NCBI RefSeq assembly: GCF_012935695.1
Contig: NZ_CP052859.1
Span: 4,567,001-4,631,000, forward strand
DNA from: Pseudomonas sp. ADAK18
GTDB taxonomy: Bacteria; Pseudomonadota; Gammaproteobacteria; Pseudomonadales; Pseudomonadaceae
Direction of reading: 5' to 3'
DNA: 64,000 nucleotides
The translations under genes and the position numbers were made by a program. Positions 17,191-26,795 of this stretch are shown in pieces (position 1 is the stretch's first letter; every line of letters starts with the position of its first letter). Below the pieces are notes generated by a model. That model ran no database searches. It saw nothing but the letters and a program-made list of their open reading frames with translations, and was not told the DNA's origin.

Positions 17191-18445
17191 CGATGTCTCC
17201 TCGTGCGACACGGGGCAGGCGCAGCTCGGTGAGCGTGCCACCTTCCTCATGACTGTAGAGTTTCACTGAGCCGCCAGCGCGTGTCACGCTGGCCTTGCTC
17301 AAAAACAGGCCCAGGCCGAAGCCTTTGCCCTTGGTGGTAAAGAATGGCTTGCCGATCTGCTCGGCAATGGCCAGCGGCACGCCGGCACCGTGGTCGCGAA
17401 TACTGATGGTGAAGTTTTCCTGGTCCCAGTCCAACTGCACTTCCAGCCCTTCCGGACAAGCATCGGCGGCGTTGTTCAGCAGGTTCAGCAGTGCCTGGGT
17501 CAAATCCGGCGGTGGTGCCATGCGCGGTACTGTGCCCTGCCCCAGCAGATGGAAACGGTAACTGGCTTCGGGACGCATCAAGTGCCAGCGGTTCAGGGCT
17601 TCGTCCAGCCACTGGGTGACATCTTGCATCTCTATCGCCAGGCGACGGTTGGCTTCGGCGGCACGCACCAGCTGCTGCAAGGTTTGCTTGCACGCCTGGA
17701 CTTGATCCTGCAGTACGCTCAAGTCGTCCTGCAAGTCTGGATGATGGTGGTCTTGGCGCATTTCCTTGAGCAACACGCTCATGGTGGCCAACGGCGTGCC
17801 CAACTCATGAGCCGCGCCGGCCGCCTGGGTGGCAACAGCCAACAGTTGCTGGTCCCGCAGGCCTTCCTCACGGCGGATCGCCCGCAACTCTTCCTGACGG
17901 CGCAGCTCTTCAGCCATGCGCGCAGCAAAGAACGTGATCACGGCGGCGGACAGCGCGAAGCTCAGCCACATGCCATAGATCTGCAGGTTTTCCCGAGCGA
18001 TCGGAAAGGTTTGCAGCGGATAGAACTGGGCCAGCAGCAGGGTGTACAGGGTCAGGGCGATACCGGACAAAATCACCGAGTAACGCCAAGGCAACGTCAC
18101 CGCAGCGATGGTCAGCGGCACCAAATAATAAGAAACGAAGGGATTAGTGGAACCGCCGGAGAAATACAGCAACACACTGTGGATAAACAGGTCGCAGGCC
18201 AGTTGCAGGGCGTATTCCAGCTCGGTCACCGGCCACGTGGTGCGCAGGCGGATGACGGTAAAGGCGCACAACACCGTGGAAAAGCCGAGGGTCACGGCCA
18301 GTTGCAGCCAAGGCAGCGGCAACAGGTCGAGCCAATAGGCCAGGCCCACAGAACCGGCCTGTGCGGCCAGGACCAGGGTGCGGATGAAGGTCAATCGCCA
18401 CAGGTTCTGGCGAGTGGCGGAAGTCAGTTGTACGGGGGCGAGCAT
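17183..18445 (-). CDS. roxS: Redox-sensing histidine kinase RoxS (RegB/PrrB family)
   Basis: This 420-residue kinase has six membrane segments in residues 15-175. The quinone-binding signature GGSTNPF lies at 97-103 in the loop after the third helix. The H-box is AGAAHELGTPLA with His213. A Cys at 252 (QVQACKQTL) is placed like the redox-active Cys of RegB. The catalytic domain has an N-box LLNLLNNAADACP and glycine boxes RDHGAGVP and KGKGFGLGLF. These features support control by quinone redox state and thiol oxidation, as established for RegB. Co-transcription with roxR is shown by the overlap. Confidence 0.94.
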   Translation of the reverse strand: MLAPVQLTSATRQNLWRLTFIRTLVLAAQAGSVGLAYWLDLLPLPWLQLAVTLGFSTVLCAFTVIRLRTTWPVTELEYALQLACDLFIHSVLLYFSGGSTNPFVSYYLVPLTIAAVTLPWRYSVILSGIALTLYTLLLAQFYPLQTFPIARENLQIYGMWLSFALSAAVITFFAARMAEELRRQEELRAIRREEGLRDQQLLAVATQAAGAAHELGTPLATMSVLLKEMRQDHHHPDLQDDLSVLQDQVQACKQTLQQLVRAAEANRRLAIEMQDVTQWLDEALNRWHLMRPEASYRFHLLGQGTVPRMAPPPDLTQALLNLLNNAADACPEGLEVQLDWDQENFTISIRDHGAGVPLAIAEQIGKPFFTTKGKGFGLGLFLSKASVTRAGGSVKLYSHEEGGTLTELRLPRVARGDIDE

Positions 18446-18649
18446 GAGCTCTCCTGATGAGCGCTCCAGGCGGATCGCACCGAGTATAAACGAAGCGACA
18501 GCGCTGGCACGGCGTGTGTGGCTCTTTGACGCAGGCCTTCCACATGACCGTTCGTCGGCACTCCCGCTATTTGTAGAGAATGTGTAACCCGCCGAACCAG
18601 ACCATCACGTCTACAGTCATACCGATTACGATTATCTCAAGGAGCTTCT

Positions 18650-19360
18650 ATGTCACGTTTCATTCGCAGCGCAGCCGTTATCACCCTCGGTGTCGGCACC
18701 CTTGCCAGCCTGCCGGCCCTGGCCGCCGATGAGCTGCACTACAACCAGATCTCCCTGCGCGCCGAAGTCAGCCAGGAAGTGGCCCGTGACCAGATGATCG
18801 TCACCCTTTACACCGAATCCCAGAACAGCGACCCAGCCAAGCTCGCCGCTGAAATCACCACCACCATGAACACAGCCCTGGCCCAGGCCCGCGAGGTCAA
18901 GGCCGTGACCCTGCGTCAGGGCAGCCGCAATAGCTACCCGATCTACGACAACAAGAACCAGAAGATCACCGGCTGGCGTGAACGCGCTGAGATACGCATG
19001 GAAAGCTCGGACTTCGCGGCCCTGTCCAAGCTTACCGGTGAGATGCTGACCAACCTGAAAATGGACAGCATGGACTTCGCCATCGCCAACCCGACCCGCA
19101 AGGCCAGCGAAGACGCCCTGCTCAAGGAAGCTGTCACCGCGTTCAAGGCCCGTGCCCAACTGGCTACCGATGCGTTGGGTGGCAAGGGCTACAAGATCGT
19201 CAACCTGAACTTCAATACCAACGGCTATCCACAGCCCTATGCCCGTGGCGGGATGATGATGAAGGCTGCGGCCATGGACTCGGCGCCGGCCCCGGAAGTT
19301 GAAGCGGGTACCAGCCAGGTCAGCATGAGTGCGGATGGGGTGATCGAAGTCCTGCAATGA
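18650..19360 (+). CDS. SIMPL-domain (DUF541) secreted protein
   Basis: The 236-residue protein has a signal peptide (to about residue 25, LPALAADEL) and one SIMPL domain (about 30-215). Typical segments are YNQISLRAEVSQEVARDQMI, NSYPIYDNKNQKITGWRERA and AFKARAQLATDALGGKGYKI. SIMPL proteins are periplasmic or secreted and of loosely defined function, possibly envelope stress. An AAGGAG site 7 bases before the ATG supports the start. It is divergent from roxS and ends in an intrinsic terminator. In P. aeruginosa the corresponding gene lies directly before the dpp cluster; here the DUF6543-type gene lies between them. Confidence 0.88.
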   Translation: MSRFIRSAAVITLGVGTLASLPALAADELHYNQISLRAEVSQEVARDQMIVTLYTESQNSDPAKLAAEITTTMNTALAQAREVKAVTLRQGSRNSYPIYDNKNQKITGWRERAEIRMESSDFAALSKLTGEMLTNLKMDSMDFAIANPTRKASEDALLKEAVTAFKARAQLATDALGGKGYKIVNLNFNTNGYPQPYARGGMMMKAAAMDSAPAPEVEAGTSQVSMSADGVIEVLQ

Positions 19361-19377
19361 CCGCGATGCACTGAAAC

Positions 19378-19416
19378 CAGAAACGGCGCGGCCCAAGGCA
19401 AGCGCCGTTTTTTTTC
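19378..19416 (+). terminator. Intrinsic terminator after the SIMPL gene
   Basis: AAACGGCG/CGCCGTTT stem followed by a long T run. Confidence 0.88.
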
Positions 19417-19627
19417 GCCTGTAGATCCGGACAACTTTACCAACACTCTGCTAATCCCCCGGAACAACAGGTGCACAACCTATTCATACACACCCCTGTC
19501 ACTTTTCCAGACACTCCCAAGGGAATGGAGAGCTTGATTGTCGTTACTCATCACTAGCAATGCCCATAGATGAATGGACGCGTGTGCTGCGGGCAATGCC
19601 TTCTGATGACTATCGAGAATAAACACG

Positions 19628-22600
19628 ATGACCTCCATCACCCGCACACCGTCTCCTTTGTCTTTTTCGCAACCCTATAAATCCGTTGCCGGGGCGATCC
19701 CAGCACAAATAAGCATCGAAAAACCACTGACCGCCCGTGAGCAGGGTGATCGTCAATTAGCGACAAACATCCGCAACGCACTGCATCCCCAAGACCGCCA
19801 ATACAACACTCGCGTTCAAATTCCTGCCAACTCCACCTTGGGGCAGTGGCAACAGCAGTTGGCAAGGGCATTGCTGAACCCGGCGTTTCAAGACTGGTTG
19901 AAAGATAGCAACATCAACCCCTCAAGTGTCGTCGTGCATCCGGACACCAACAGCATCTCGGTCATCGTTAATAACCAAAGAGTCAGCTTCAGAACGGGCA
20001 ATGACCTGGCATGGAATGCTGCAGCAGCACCTGTATTGGACGCAGGCAAGGTCCTCGCCGCCGGCAACGGTATTTCCCTGAGCTACGACGATGCCTTCAG
20101 GACTAATCTTGAACTGAAGACAGTAGGCCAGTTTTATGGCCTACAAACCTCCGCCGACTATGACCAACTCGATCGAACCCAAACCTTCCCGGCGATCGCC
20201 GCATCAGATCCGTACAAGTCGGACAGAATCCGCGGCGAAGATCAGTTGAAAAGCCAGCGAGGAATTGTCGATCATCTGTACAAACTCCAGGACACGCCCT
20301 CCAGCGCCAACGCACAGCAGGCACAAACCTATAAACACCTGGCACTGACGGTTGCCGATGCGCTGCCAAACGTGCGCGTACACGCAAAACGATGGGCGGA
20401 GTCCCTCATTTTCCGACTGACCGGCAAATTGGTGGACGCCGATACACTTTATTTGAACCGTTTCAACGGCTCGCAAAGCGCTTCAACTGCTACCGGCTGG
20501 GAGCACATGAACGAAGAGCCAACCTCCTCCCTGCGCCTGCCCGATGCGCTGCTGAAGAACTTCTCTGAAAACGATTGGGTCCCCGGCAATCTGGACTCGG
20601 AATCCGGTATCTATAAAGACGGACCTGGGCAGAGTAAAACGGGAGGATACGGTACGCATAACCAATTTCCCCTGGCCCCATCGACACTGATGCATGCCAG
20701 TTGGAAAACCGACTTCCAGGCGAAAATGACGCAAGAAATCGGCAACTTCTGGAACGCCCACAGCGATGACTACCAAGCAGCGATCAAAGGGGAGTTCGCC
20801 TATCAAGCTCGAAAGCAACTGAAGACCGTTGAAGCCAGGCCTCCCGCAGAGCAAGCTCTGCAAGCCCCCGAACATCGATTCACCCGTGAAGACTACCGTT
20901 TGGTCATGGGCGCGGCGTCCAATCTTCCACTCGACGAAAATGCACCGCTCAACGTCGAACAGCTCAGGGCCAAAGCCCCGGTAAAAGGCATCGTCCAGGC
21001 GCATGCTTTCAATATCAAGGGCTTCTTGTCTAACGACATTGTGCGTTTCAGTGCTGCCGACGGTGGCCGGCAAGCCCTCTACATCCCTGGCGCCGAGCCA
21101 GCATTTCTCAGGTTCGACTCCCTGGAGAAACTGGATCAATGGGTTATCGATCAAACCAAGGACCCCAAAAAGCGCGAGTCCCTGGTCGCTCATTTTCCGT
21201 TGATCAGCCGCCAAGACCATGAGTCGGGCACCATTGAACGCTTGGCGAAAGTGTTCATGCCCGTCTTGTGGTTTACGAATGTAGGCACCAAAACGGAAGG
21301 CCTGGACACGACTCTCGGCAAACTCTCTTCTGGAGAACTGAAAGACCCTACGTTTAATGGCGATGGATCGCACATTGAGGGGGATGTCTTCTCGGCCATG
21401 ACGTCCGCCAGTAAAGAGCGCATGACAAGTGACGCCGATGTAATGATCAAGTCCAACAGTGAGGTGACGCGAGACACCTGGCTTAACGACATCACCGTCG
21501 CAGCAGGTTTGCTTGCCAAACTGGCGCCTATTGCTGCGCCCGTTGCCGCCGCCGCAGTCGTTACTGGGCTGACCGAGCTGGCGCTAGGGGAGGAAAAACA
21601 ATACTCCGGCGATACGCTGGCTGAACGCAACGACGGTGCATCCAAGGCATTCGATGGCTTGTTGAACACCTTGTTCTCGGTCGGCGCCAGTGGAAGGGTT
21701 GAGGACCCGTTCACTCCCCCAGAAGAAACATCGGCCAACCCCAAGCCAGGCGAGCCTCCTCAGATTGAAAGCCCGCAGTCAGTACCTGGCATTAACCGTT
21801 TGCAGCCCAGCCAATCGGGCAATATCAGCCAATACGCAGTGCAGAACGGTGAACAACTCATTGAAAATGCCACACGTAACGCGAAGGGTATTTACCAGGT
21901 TAAAGATGCAACAACCGGCTCAGATCAATGGTTTATTCGCTATACCGACACAACCGGTGTTCGCCAGGTGTATGAGATAAAAGGCGACTTCAAATTGAGC
22001 AATGATTATATGCAGATCATTGATCGTGATACGGGCAAGCCAGTACTGACGGTGCATTCAGGCGGCGATGGTGAGTGGATTCGCACGACTGGAAATGGTG
22101 GGGCCAGGTGGCCATGGCAACGCACCCCATCGCCAACCCCAAGTAATGACTTAAAGATCTCGCCAAAATTCTCGGATCAATTCGTTGAATTGGACGGTTC
22201 AAAAATGACGGGAGCCGACAGGGTCGATAAATACTTGAAAGTCAACGAGGGGGGCGCCTATGAGTTCTCCAGTAGAAACTATGAAGAAAACGCCATAATC
22301 AAAAGAAACCTCAACGTGTCCTGGAACATCGATGAGCGTGGGTTTTCAGTTGAATCTGGAGAAAAGGCACAATTTACGGAGCACAGTACAAACGAGTACT
22401 CCCCAAACTTTGTGCTCGATATAAATCGCAATCCTTACACCGTAATCACCAAAGAAAACGGACGTGAGGTGAGCGTGGCGCTGGATGGCACGGCAGATTC
22501 TGCCGAGGGTATCCGCCAAAGCCGACTAAAACAGTTTGAGGCTGCAATTGCGCCTGCTGATCTGCGCGCACGCATTTCCGAGGTAGCCCATCAAGGCTCC

Positions 22601-22897
22601 ATAGCGCCCGCCACCATTAACTTGAATGGAGAATCGGTGCTACAGGACGGCTACTACTTTGGCGCTGACGATACCCATTTTTACATCGAGCATGACCCAT
22701 CAAAGGACCTGACTCAGGTCAGGATCATTTCCAAAGGGCATCTTTCAAATCCAGAACAAGATATCAACCATGTTCCAGGTGTAGAGGTCACCATCAGCAG
22801 AACGTTTACGATACGGGAGAGTAACGAGCTGGAAGGGTCGTTTGCGATCGACAAGAATGCACCTACCCAAATTGAAGTATCGGTTCAAGCGCAGTAG
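19628..22897 (+). CDS. Large DUF6543 / dermonecrotic-toxin-like protein, putative toxin
   Basis: The protein has 1,089 residues and no signal peptide. The central part (about 290-690) matches my memory of the DUF6543 or 'dermonecrotic toxin domain' proteins of Pseudomonas. Examples are the segment around residue 325-365 (LDSESGIYKDGPG, NQFPLAPST), the FNIKGFLSNDIVRF and RQALYIPGAEPAF block near 465-490, and the MTSASKERMTSDADVMIKSN block near 595. A hydrophobic Ala-rich stretch (about 620-650) could insert into a membrane. A Pro-rich linker (about 693-718) leads to a module containing GIYQVKDATTG and VYEIKGDF (about 753-818), then a C-terminal region (830-1089) that I do not recognise. The DNA is visibly less GC-rich than its neighbours, especially past 21.8 kb, which suggests transfer. 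Toxicity is inference; there is no obvious immunity gene or secretion marker beside it. The ribosome-binding site before ATG 19628 is weak. Confidence 0.65.
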   Translation: MTSITRTPSPLSFSQPYKSVAGAIPAQISIEKPLTAREQGDRQLATNIRNALHPQDRQYNTRVQIPANSTLGQWQQQLARALLNPAFQDWLKDSNINPSSVVVHPDTNSISVIVNNQRVSFRTGNDLAWNAAAAPVLDAGKVLAAGNGISLSYDDAFRTNLELKTVGQFYGLQTSADYDQLDRTQTFPAIAASDPYKSDRIRGEDQLKSQRGIVDHLYKLQDTPSSANAQQAQTYKHLALTVADALPNVRVHAKRWAESLIFRLTGKLVDADTLYLNRFNGSQSASTATGWEHMNEEPTSSLRLPDALLKNFSENDWVPGNLDSESGIYKDGPGQSKTGGYGTHNQFPLAPSTLMHASWKTDFQAKMTQEIGNFWNAHSDDYQAAIKGEFAYQARKQLKTVEARPPAEQALQAPEHRFTREDYRLVMGAASNLPLDENAPLNVEQLRAKAPVKGIVQAHAFNIKGFLSNDIVRFSAADGGRQALYIPGAEPAFLRFDSLEKLDQWVIDQTKDPKKRESLVAHFPLISRQDHESGTIERLAKVFMPVLWFTNVGTKTEGLDTTLGKLSSGELKDPTFNGDGSHIEGDVFSAMTSASKERMTSDADVMIKSNSEVTRDTWLNDITVAAGLLAKLAPIAAPVAAAAVVTGLTELALGEEKQYSGDTLAERNDGASKAFDGLLNTLFSVGASGRVEDPFTPPEETSANPKPGEPPQIESPQSVPGINRLQPSQSGNISQYAVQNGEQLIENATRNAKGIYQVKDATTGSDQWFIRYTDTTGVRQVYEIKGDFKLSNDYMQIIDRDTGKPVLTVHSGGDGEWIRTTGNGGARWPWQRTPSPTPSNDLKISPKFSDQFVELDGSKMTGADRVDKYLKVNEGGAYEFSSRNYEENAIIKRNLNVSWNIDERGFSVESGEKAQFTEHSTNEYSPNFVLDINRNPYTVITKENGREVSVALDGTADSAEGIRQSRLKQFEAAIAPADLRARISEVAHQGSIAPATINLNGESVLQDGYYFGADDTHFYIEHDPSKDLTQVRIISKGHLSNPEQDINHVPGVEVTISRTFTIRESNELEGSFAIDKNAPTQIEVSVQAQ

Positions 22898-22931
22898 CAA
22901 ACTGCGGGGCCTTCCCTCTACCTCATAAACC

Positions 22932-22964
22932 CCAACGGCGGTAACCTCGGTAGCCGCCGTTTTC
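22932..22964 (+). terminator. Terminator after the DUF6543-type gene
   Basis: AACGGCGG/CCGCCGTT stem followed by TTTCGTTT. Confidence 0.75.
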
Positions 22965-23001
22965 GTTTGGGCAGCCTTCACCTGCCACTTCAGGGGTATC
23001 C

Positions 23002-24603
23002 ATGGAAAGAATCGCCTTAAAAACGCTGCTCCTCGCCGCCGGCTTGCTGGCCCTTATGCCGATGGCCCAGGCGGCCAGCACCCTGGTCTACTGCTCTGAA
23101 GCCAGCCCCGCCGGCTTCGACCCCAGTCAGTACACCAGCGGCACCGATTTCGATGCCTCCGCCGAAACCGTCTTCAACCGCCTGACCCAGTTCAAGCGCG
23201 GCGGTACCGAAGTTGAGCCAGGCCTGGCCACACGCTGGGACGTATCCCCGGATGGCCTGACGTATACCTTCCATCTGCGAGAGGGCGTTAAGTTCCACAC
23301 CACCGACTACTTCACCCCCACCCGCGACTTCAATGCCGACGATGTGCTGTTCACCTTCCAGCGCTTGCTGGATGCCGACAGCCCGTTTCGCAAGGCCTAC
23401 CCCTCCGAGTCGCCGTACTTCACCGACATGGGCCTGAACACCACCATCAAGAGCATCGACAAGATCGACGACCACGCCGTGCGGTTCAGCCTGAATAACG
23501 TCGATGCCTCGTTCGTGCAAAACCTGGCCATGAGTTTTGCCTCGGTGCAATCCGCCGAGTACGCCGCGCAGTTGCTCAAGGAGGGCAAGGCCGCAGACAT
23601 CAACCAGAAGCCCGTCGGCACCGGGCCATTCGTGTTCAAGCGCTACCAGAAGGATTCGCAGATCCGCTACAGCGCCAATAAAGAGTACTGGAAGCCCGAG
23701 GATGTGAAACTCGACAACCTGGTGTTTTCCATTACCCCGGACGCAGCTGTGCGCCTGCAAAAGCTCAAGACCGGCGAGTGCCAGGTCAGCGGCTATCCTC
23801 GTCCTTCGGACATCGAAGTGATGGAGCAGGACCCGAACCTGCGGGTGCTCAAGCAAGCCGGTTTCAACCTGGGCTTCCTCGCCTACAACGTGACCCACAA
23901 ACCCTTGGATCAGCTCAAAGTGCGCCAGGCCCTGGACATGGCCATCGACAAGCCGGCCATTATCAAGGCGGTGTACCAGAGCGCCGGGCAATTGGCGCAG
24001 AACGCACTGCCGCCGGCCCAGTGGTCTTATGACCCGACAATCAAAGACGCGCCGTACGATCCGGTCAAGGCCCGGGCGCTACTAAAAGAAGCAGGGGTTG
24101 CACCAGGTACCACCATCAATCTTTGGGCCATGACGGTACAACGGGCGTCCAATCCCAACGCACGGATGTCGGCGCAAATGATCCAGCAGGACTGGGCCAA
24201 GATCGGGATAACCGCCAATATCGTGAGCTACGAGTGGGGTGAGTACATCAAGCGGGCGAAAAATGGCGAGCACGATGTGATGATCTACGGCTGGACCGGC
24301 GACAACGGCGACCCGGATAACTGGCTGGGTGTGCTCTACAGTTGTGCCGCAGTCAAGGGCAGCAACTACGCAAAATGGTGTAACCCCGAGTACGACAAAC
24401 TGGTGCAGCAGGCCAAAGTCAGCAGTGACCGTGAGCAGCGCATCAAGTGGTATCAACAGGCACAAAAAATCCTTAAGGAACAAGTACCTATAACACCTAT
24501 TGCGAACTCGACGGTTTTCCAGCCACTTCGAAAGGAAGTCCAGGACTTCAAGATCAGTCCATTTGGGCTGACACCCTTCTATGGCGTGAGTCTCCATAAG
24601 TAA
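23002..24603 (+). CDS. dppA1: Dipeptide ABC transporter substrate-binding protein (DppA paralogue 1)
   Basis: This 533-residue periplasmic binding protein of the SBP_bac_5 family has a classical Sec signal peptide (cleavage after MAQAAS-type sequence near residue 25) and no lipobox. Hallmarks are LVYCSEASPAGFDPSQYTSG at the mature N-terminus, PDGLTYTFHLREGVKFH, the Cys in TGECQVSGYP and GWTGDNGDPDNWLGVLYSC. It presents di- or short peptides to DppBC. It is the first of four paralogues in the cluster. It is somewhat more divergent in the ligand region (SGYPRPSDIEVMEQD), so its peptide preference may differ. The gene symbol follows order in the cluster, not proven orthology. Confidence 0.9.
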   Translation: MERIALKTLLLAAGLLALMPMAQAASTLVYCSEASPAGFDPSQYTSGTDFDASAETVFNRLTQFKRGGTEVEPGLATRWDVSPDGLTYTFHLREGVKFHTTDYFTPTRDFNADDVLFTFQRLLDADSPFRKAYPSESPYFTDMGLNTTIKSIDKIDDHAVRFSLNNVDASFVQNLAMSFASVQSAEYAAQLLKEGKAADINQKPVGTGPFVFKRYQKDSQIRYSANKEYWKPEDVKLDNLVFSITPDAAVRLQKLKTGECQVSGYPRPSDIEVMEQDPNLRVLKQAGFNLGFLAYNVTHKPLDQLKVRQALDMAIDKPAIIKAVYQSAGQLAQNALPPAQWSYDPTIKDAPYDPVKARALLKEAGVAPGTTINLWAMTVQRASNPNARMSAQMIQQDWAKIGITANIVSYEWGEYIKRAKNGEHDVMIYGWTGDNGDPDNWLGVLYSCAAVKGSNYAKWCNPEYDKLVQQAKVSSDREQRIKWYQQAQKILKEQVPITPIANSTVFQPLRKEVQDFKISPFGLTPFYGVSLHK

Positions 24604-24611
24604 CAGCCCTG

Positions 24612-24650
24612 CGCCAACCGGGTGCGCCAGACGCTCCGGTTGGTCATTTT
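24612..24650 (+). terminator. Hairpin between dppA1 and dppA2
   Basis: CCAACCGG (24614-24621) pairs with CCGGTTGG (24636-24643), followed by TCATTTTTGG. It may terminate or attenuate. A separate promoter for the next gene is likely within 24650-24800, but I could not assign it. Confidence 0.6.
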
Positions 24651-24860
24651 TGGTGCGCTAAACGCACCGAAAAGACCCTCCAAAATGTCTATTTGTGTCG
24701 AAACTTACATCAATGCGACATTCCTGTACGTTCGTACCACTGTTTAGCGCTTGCAGCCTCTCAACATCTTGCATTGGGTATGGGCCCTGCATAAGTATCC
24801 GCAGGTCGACTCACGAGGTCGCCCTCACTACCAAAAATGACAACAAATCATGAGGCCAAC

Positions 24861-26489
24861 ATGCTTAAACACGCAGTCATTCCGTTATTAGTCAGCGCCG
24901 GTTTAATGGCTGCTGCACCTTTCGCCCAAGCGGCGACTAATCTGGTGTTCTGCTCCGAAGGGAGCCCGGCCGGTTTCGATCCAGGCCAGTACACCACCGG
25001 AACAGACTTCGATGCTTCGGCCGAAACCATGTTCAACCGCCTGACTCAGTTCGAGCGCGGCGGCACCGCCGTAATTCCTGGGCTCGCCACCAGCTGGGAC
25101 GTTTCCCCGGATGGCCTGACGTATACCTTCCACCTTCGTGAAGGCGTCAAGTTCCACACCACCCCGTACTTCAAGCCAACTCGTGAGTTCACGGCTGACG
25201 ACGTACTGTTCACCTTCAACCGGATGATCAATAAAGACGATCCGTTCCGTAAAGCCTACCCTACCGAGTTCCCGTACTTCACGGACATGGGGATGGACAC
25301 CAACATCAAGAACATCGAGAAAGTCGATGACCACACCGTCAAGTTCACCCTTGGCACCGTGGACGCCGCCTTCATCCAGAACCTGGCCATGAGCTTCGCT
25401 TCCGTCCAGTCGGCTGAATACGCCGCTCAACTGTTGAAGGAAGGCAAGGCACAGGACATTAACCAGAAGCCAATCGGCACTGGTCCGTTCGTGTTCAAGA
25501 GCTATCAGAAAGATTCCAACATCCGTTACACCGGCAACAAGGACTACTGGAAGCCTGAAGACGTGAAGATCGACAACCTGATCTTCGCTATCACCACCGA
25601 CCCGTCGGTACGTATCCAGAAGCTGAAGAAAAACGAATGCCAGGTAACCCTGTTCCCACGTCCAGCCGACCTCAAGGCGCTGGGTGAAGACAAGGACCTG
25701 AAACTGCCGCACCAGGCTGGTTTCAACCTGGGCTACATCGCCTACAACGTGATGCCGGTGCTCAAAGGTCAAACCGCACCTAACCCGCTGTCCGACCTGC
25801 GAGTACGCGAGGCACTGGACATGTCGGTGAACAAGCAGCAGATCATCGACTCGGTTTATCAGGGCGCAGGCCAATTGGCCGTCAACGCCATGCCGCCAAC
25901 CCAGTGGTCCTATGACACCACCATCAAAGATGCCCCGCACGATTTGACCAAAGCCAAGGCTTTGCTCAAGGAAGCAGGCGTCAAGGAAGGCACCGAAATC
26001 ACCCTGTGGGCGATGCCGGTTCAGCGTCCGTACAACCCGAACGCCAAGCTGATGGCCGAGATGCTGCAGAACGACTGGAAACAGATCGGCCTGAAGGTCA
26101 ACATCGTCAGCTACGAGTGGGGCGAGTACATTAAGCGTTCCAAAGGCGGCGAGAACCAGGCCATGATCATTGGCTGGAGCGGCGACAATGGTGACCCGGA
26201 CAACTGGCTGAACGTGCTGTTCGGCTGCGACTCCCTGGCCGGCAACAACTTCTCCAAGTGGTGCGACAAGAAATTCGACGGCATCGTGAAAGAAGCCAAG
26301 GCAACTTCCGACGTAGCCAAACGCACCGAGCTGTACAAGCAGGCGCAACATATCCTCAAAGATGCAGTCCCGATGACACCTATCGCGCACTCGACGGTGT
26401 ATCAACCCATGCGCAACAACGTGCAGGACTTCAAGATCAGCCCATTTGGCTTGAACTCCTTCTACGGCGTGAGCGTAAGCGGCAAGTAA
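24861..26489 (+). CDS. dppA2: Dipeptide ABC transporter substrate-binding protein (DppA paralogue 2)
   Basis: This SBP_bac_5 protein has 542 residues, counted from ATG 24861 (MLKHAVIPLL), which has a TGAGG element ahead of it. Signal peptide to about residue 24 (FAQAATNLVF). The mature start LVFCSEGSPAGFDPGQYTTG is nearly identical to its neighbours. It has a short insertion (VLKGQTAPNPLSDL) before the conserved RVREALDMSVNKQQI helix, absent in the other three copies. Overall it is closest to paralogue 3 (NAMPPTQWSYD, ITLWAMPVQRPYNPNAKLM shared). It is expected to feed the shared DppBCDF permease. Confidence 0.9.
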   Translation: MLKHAVIPLLVSAGLMAAAPFAQAATNLVFCSEGSPAGFDPGQYTTGTDFDASAETMFNRLTQFERGGTAVIPGLATSWDVSPDGLTYTFHLREGVKFHTTPYFKPTREFTADDVLFTFNRMINKDDPFRKAYPTEFPYFTDMGMDTNIKNIEKVDDHTVKFTLGTVDAAFIQNLAMSFASVQSAEYAAQLLKEGKAQDINQKPIGTGPFVFKSYQKDSNIRYTGNKDYWKPEDVKIDNLIFAITTDPSVRIQKLKKNECQVTLFPRPADLKALGEDKDLKLPHQAGFNLGYIAYNVMPVLKGQTAPNPLSDLRVREALDMSVNKQQIIDSVYQGAGQLAVNAMPPTQWSYDTTIKDAPHDLTKAKALLKEAGVKEGTEITLWAMPVQRPYNPNAKLMAEMLQNDWKQIGLKVNIVSYEWGEYIKRSKGGENQAMIIGWSGDNGDPDNWLNVLFGCDSLAGNNFSKWCDKKFDGIVKEAKATSDVAKRTELYKQAQHILKDAVPMTPIAHSTVYQPMRNNVQDFKISPFGLNSFYGVSVSGK

Positions 26490-26497
26490 GGATCCCT

Positions 26498-26527
26498 GGC
26501 GGCGACGTGTAAAAACGTCGCCGTTAT
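26498..26527 (+). terminator. Hairpin after dppA2
   Basis: GGCGACGT (26501-26508) pairs with ACGTCGCC (26515-26522), then GTTATT. A weak terminator or an mRNA 3'-end stabiliser. Confidence 0.5.
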
Positions 26528-26795
26528 TGCATCCGCCAAGACCATAGGAATCAGACTACATCCGCACCTGCTGCCGTCCTACGGCAACAAACTGCGAATC
26601 ACTCGTCCGCTACCTACAAGGTCTGTCAGATTCGACGCATTTACTGCCCGGCTCCCGACTCATAACGTCGTGGCACGGCAGAGGCTTCGTACCTGTAGGG
26701 CATTTGCTGAATGTGGGGTCAGTGTTGTTTCCATGCCCTGAACGGCCTGGCGATTGCTCACTGACGACAACAACAAACAAGGATTGGGGACTGTC
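26528..26795 (+). promoter_or_regulatory. Long leader of dppA3 with A-rich Hfq/Crc-like motif
   Basis: There is no coding sequence between dppA2 and dppA3. Just ahead of the ribosome-binding site the run ACAACAACAAACAA (26767-26780) contains AACAACAA, which fits the AANAANAA pattern bound by Hfq with Crc in Pseudomonas catabolite repression. The rest shows no feature I can assign. The motif match is seen; regulation is inferred. Confidence 0.4.

Noticed and set aside
17191..17250. Upstream start for roxR
   Set aside because: The added residues are encoded inside roxS and are not regulator-like; the overlapping ATG at 17190 is normal.
19361..19627. Possible immunity gene before the DUF6543-type gene
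   Set aside because: Only a terminator and AT-rich sequence; no frame with coding character.
24903..26405. 500-codon open frame antisense to dppA2
   Set aside because: The same kind of antisense frame appears over the other DppA paralogues and reflects their codon pattern, not a second gene.
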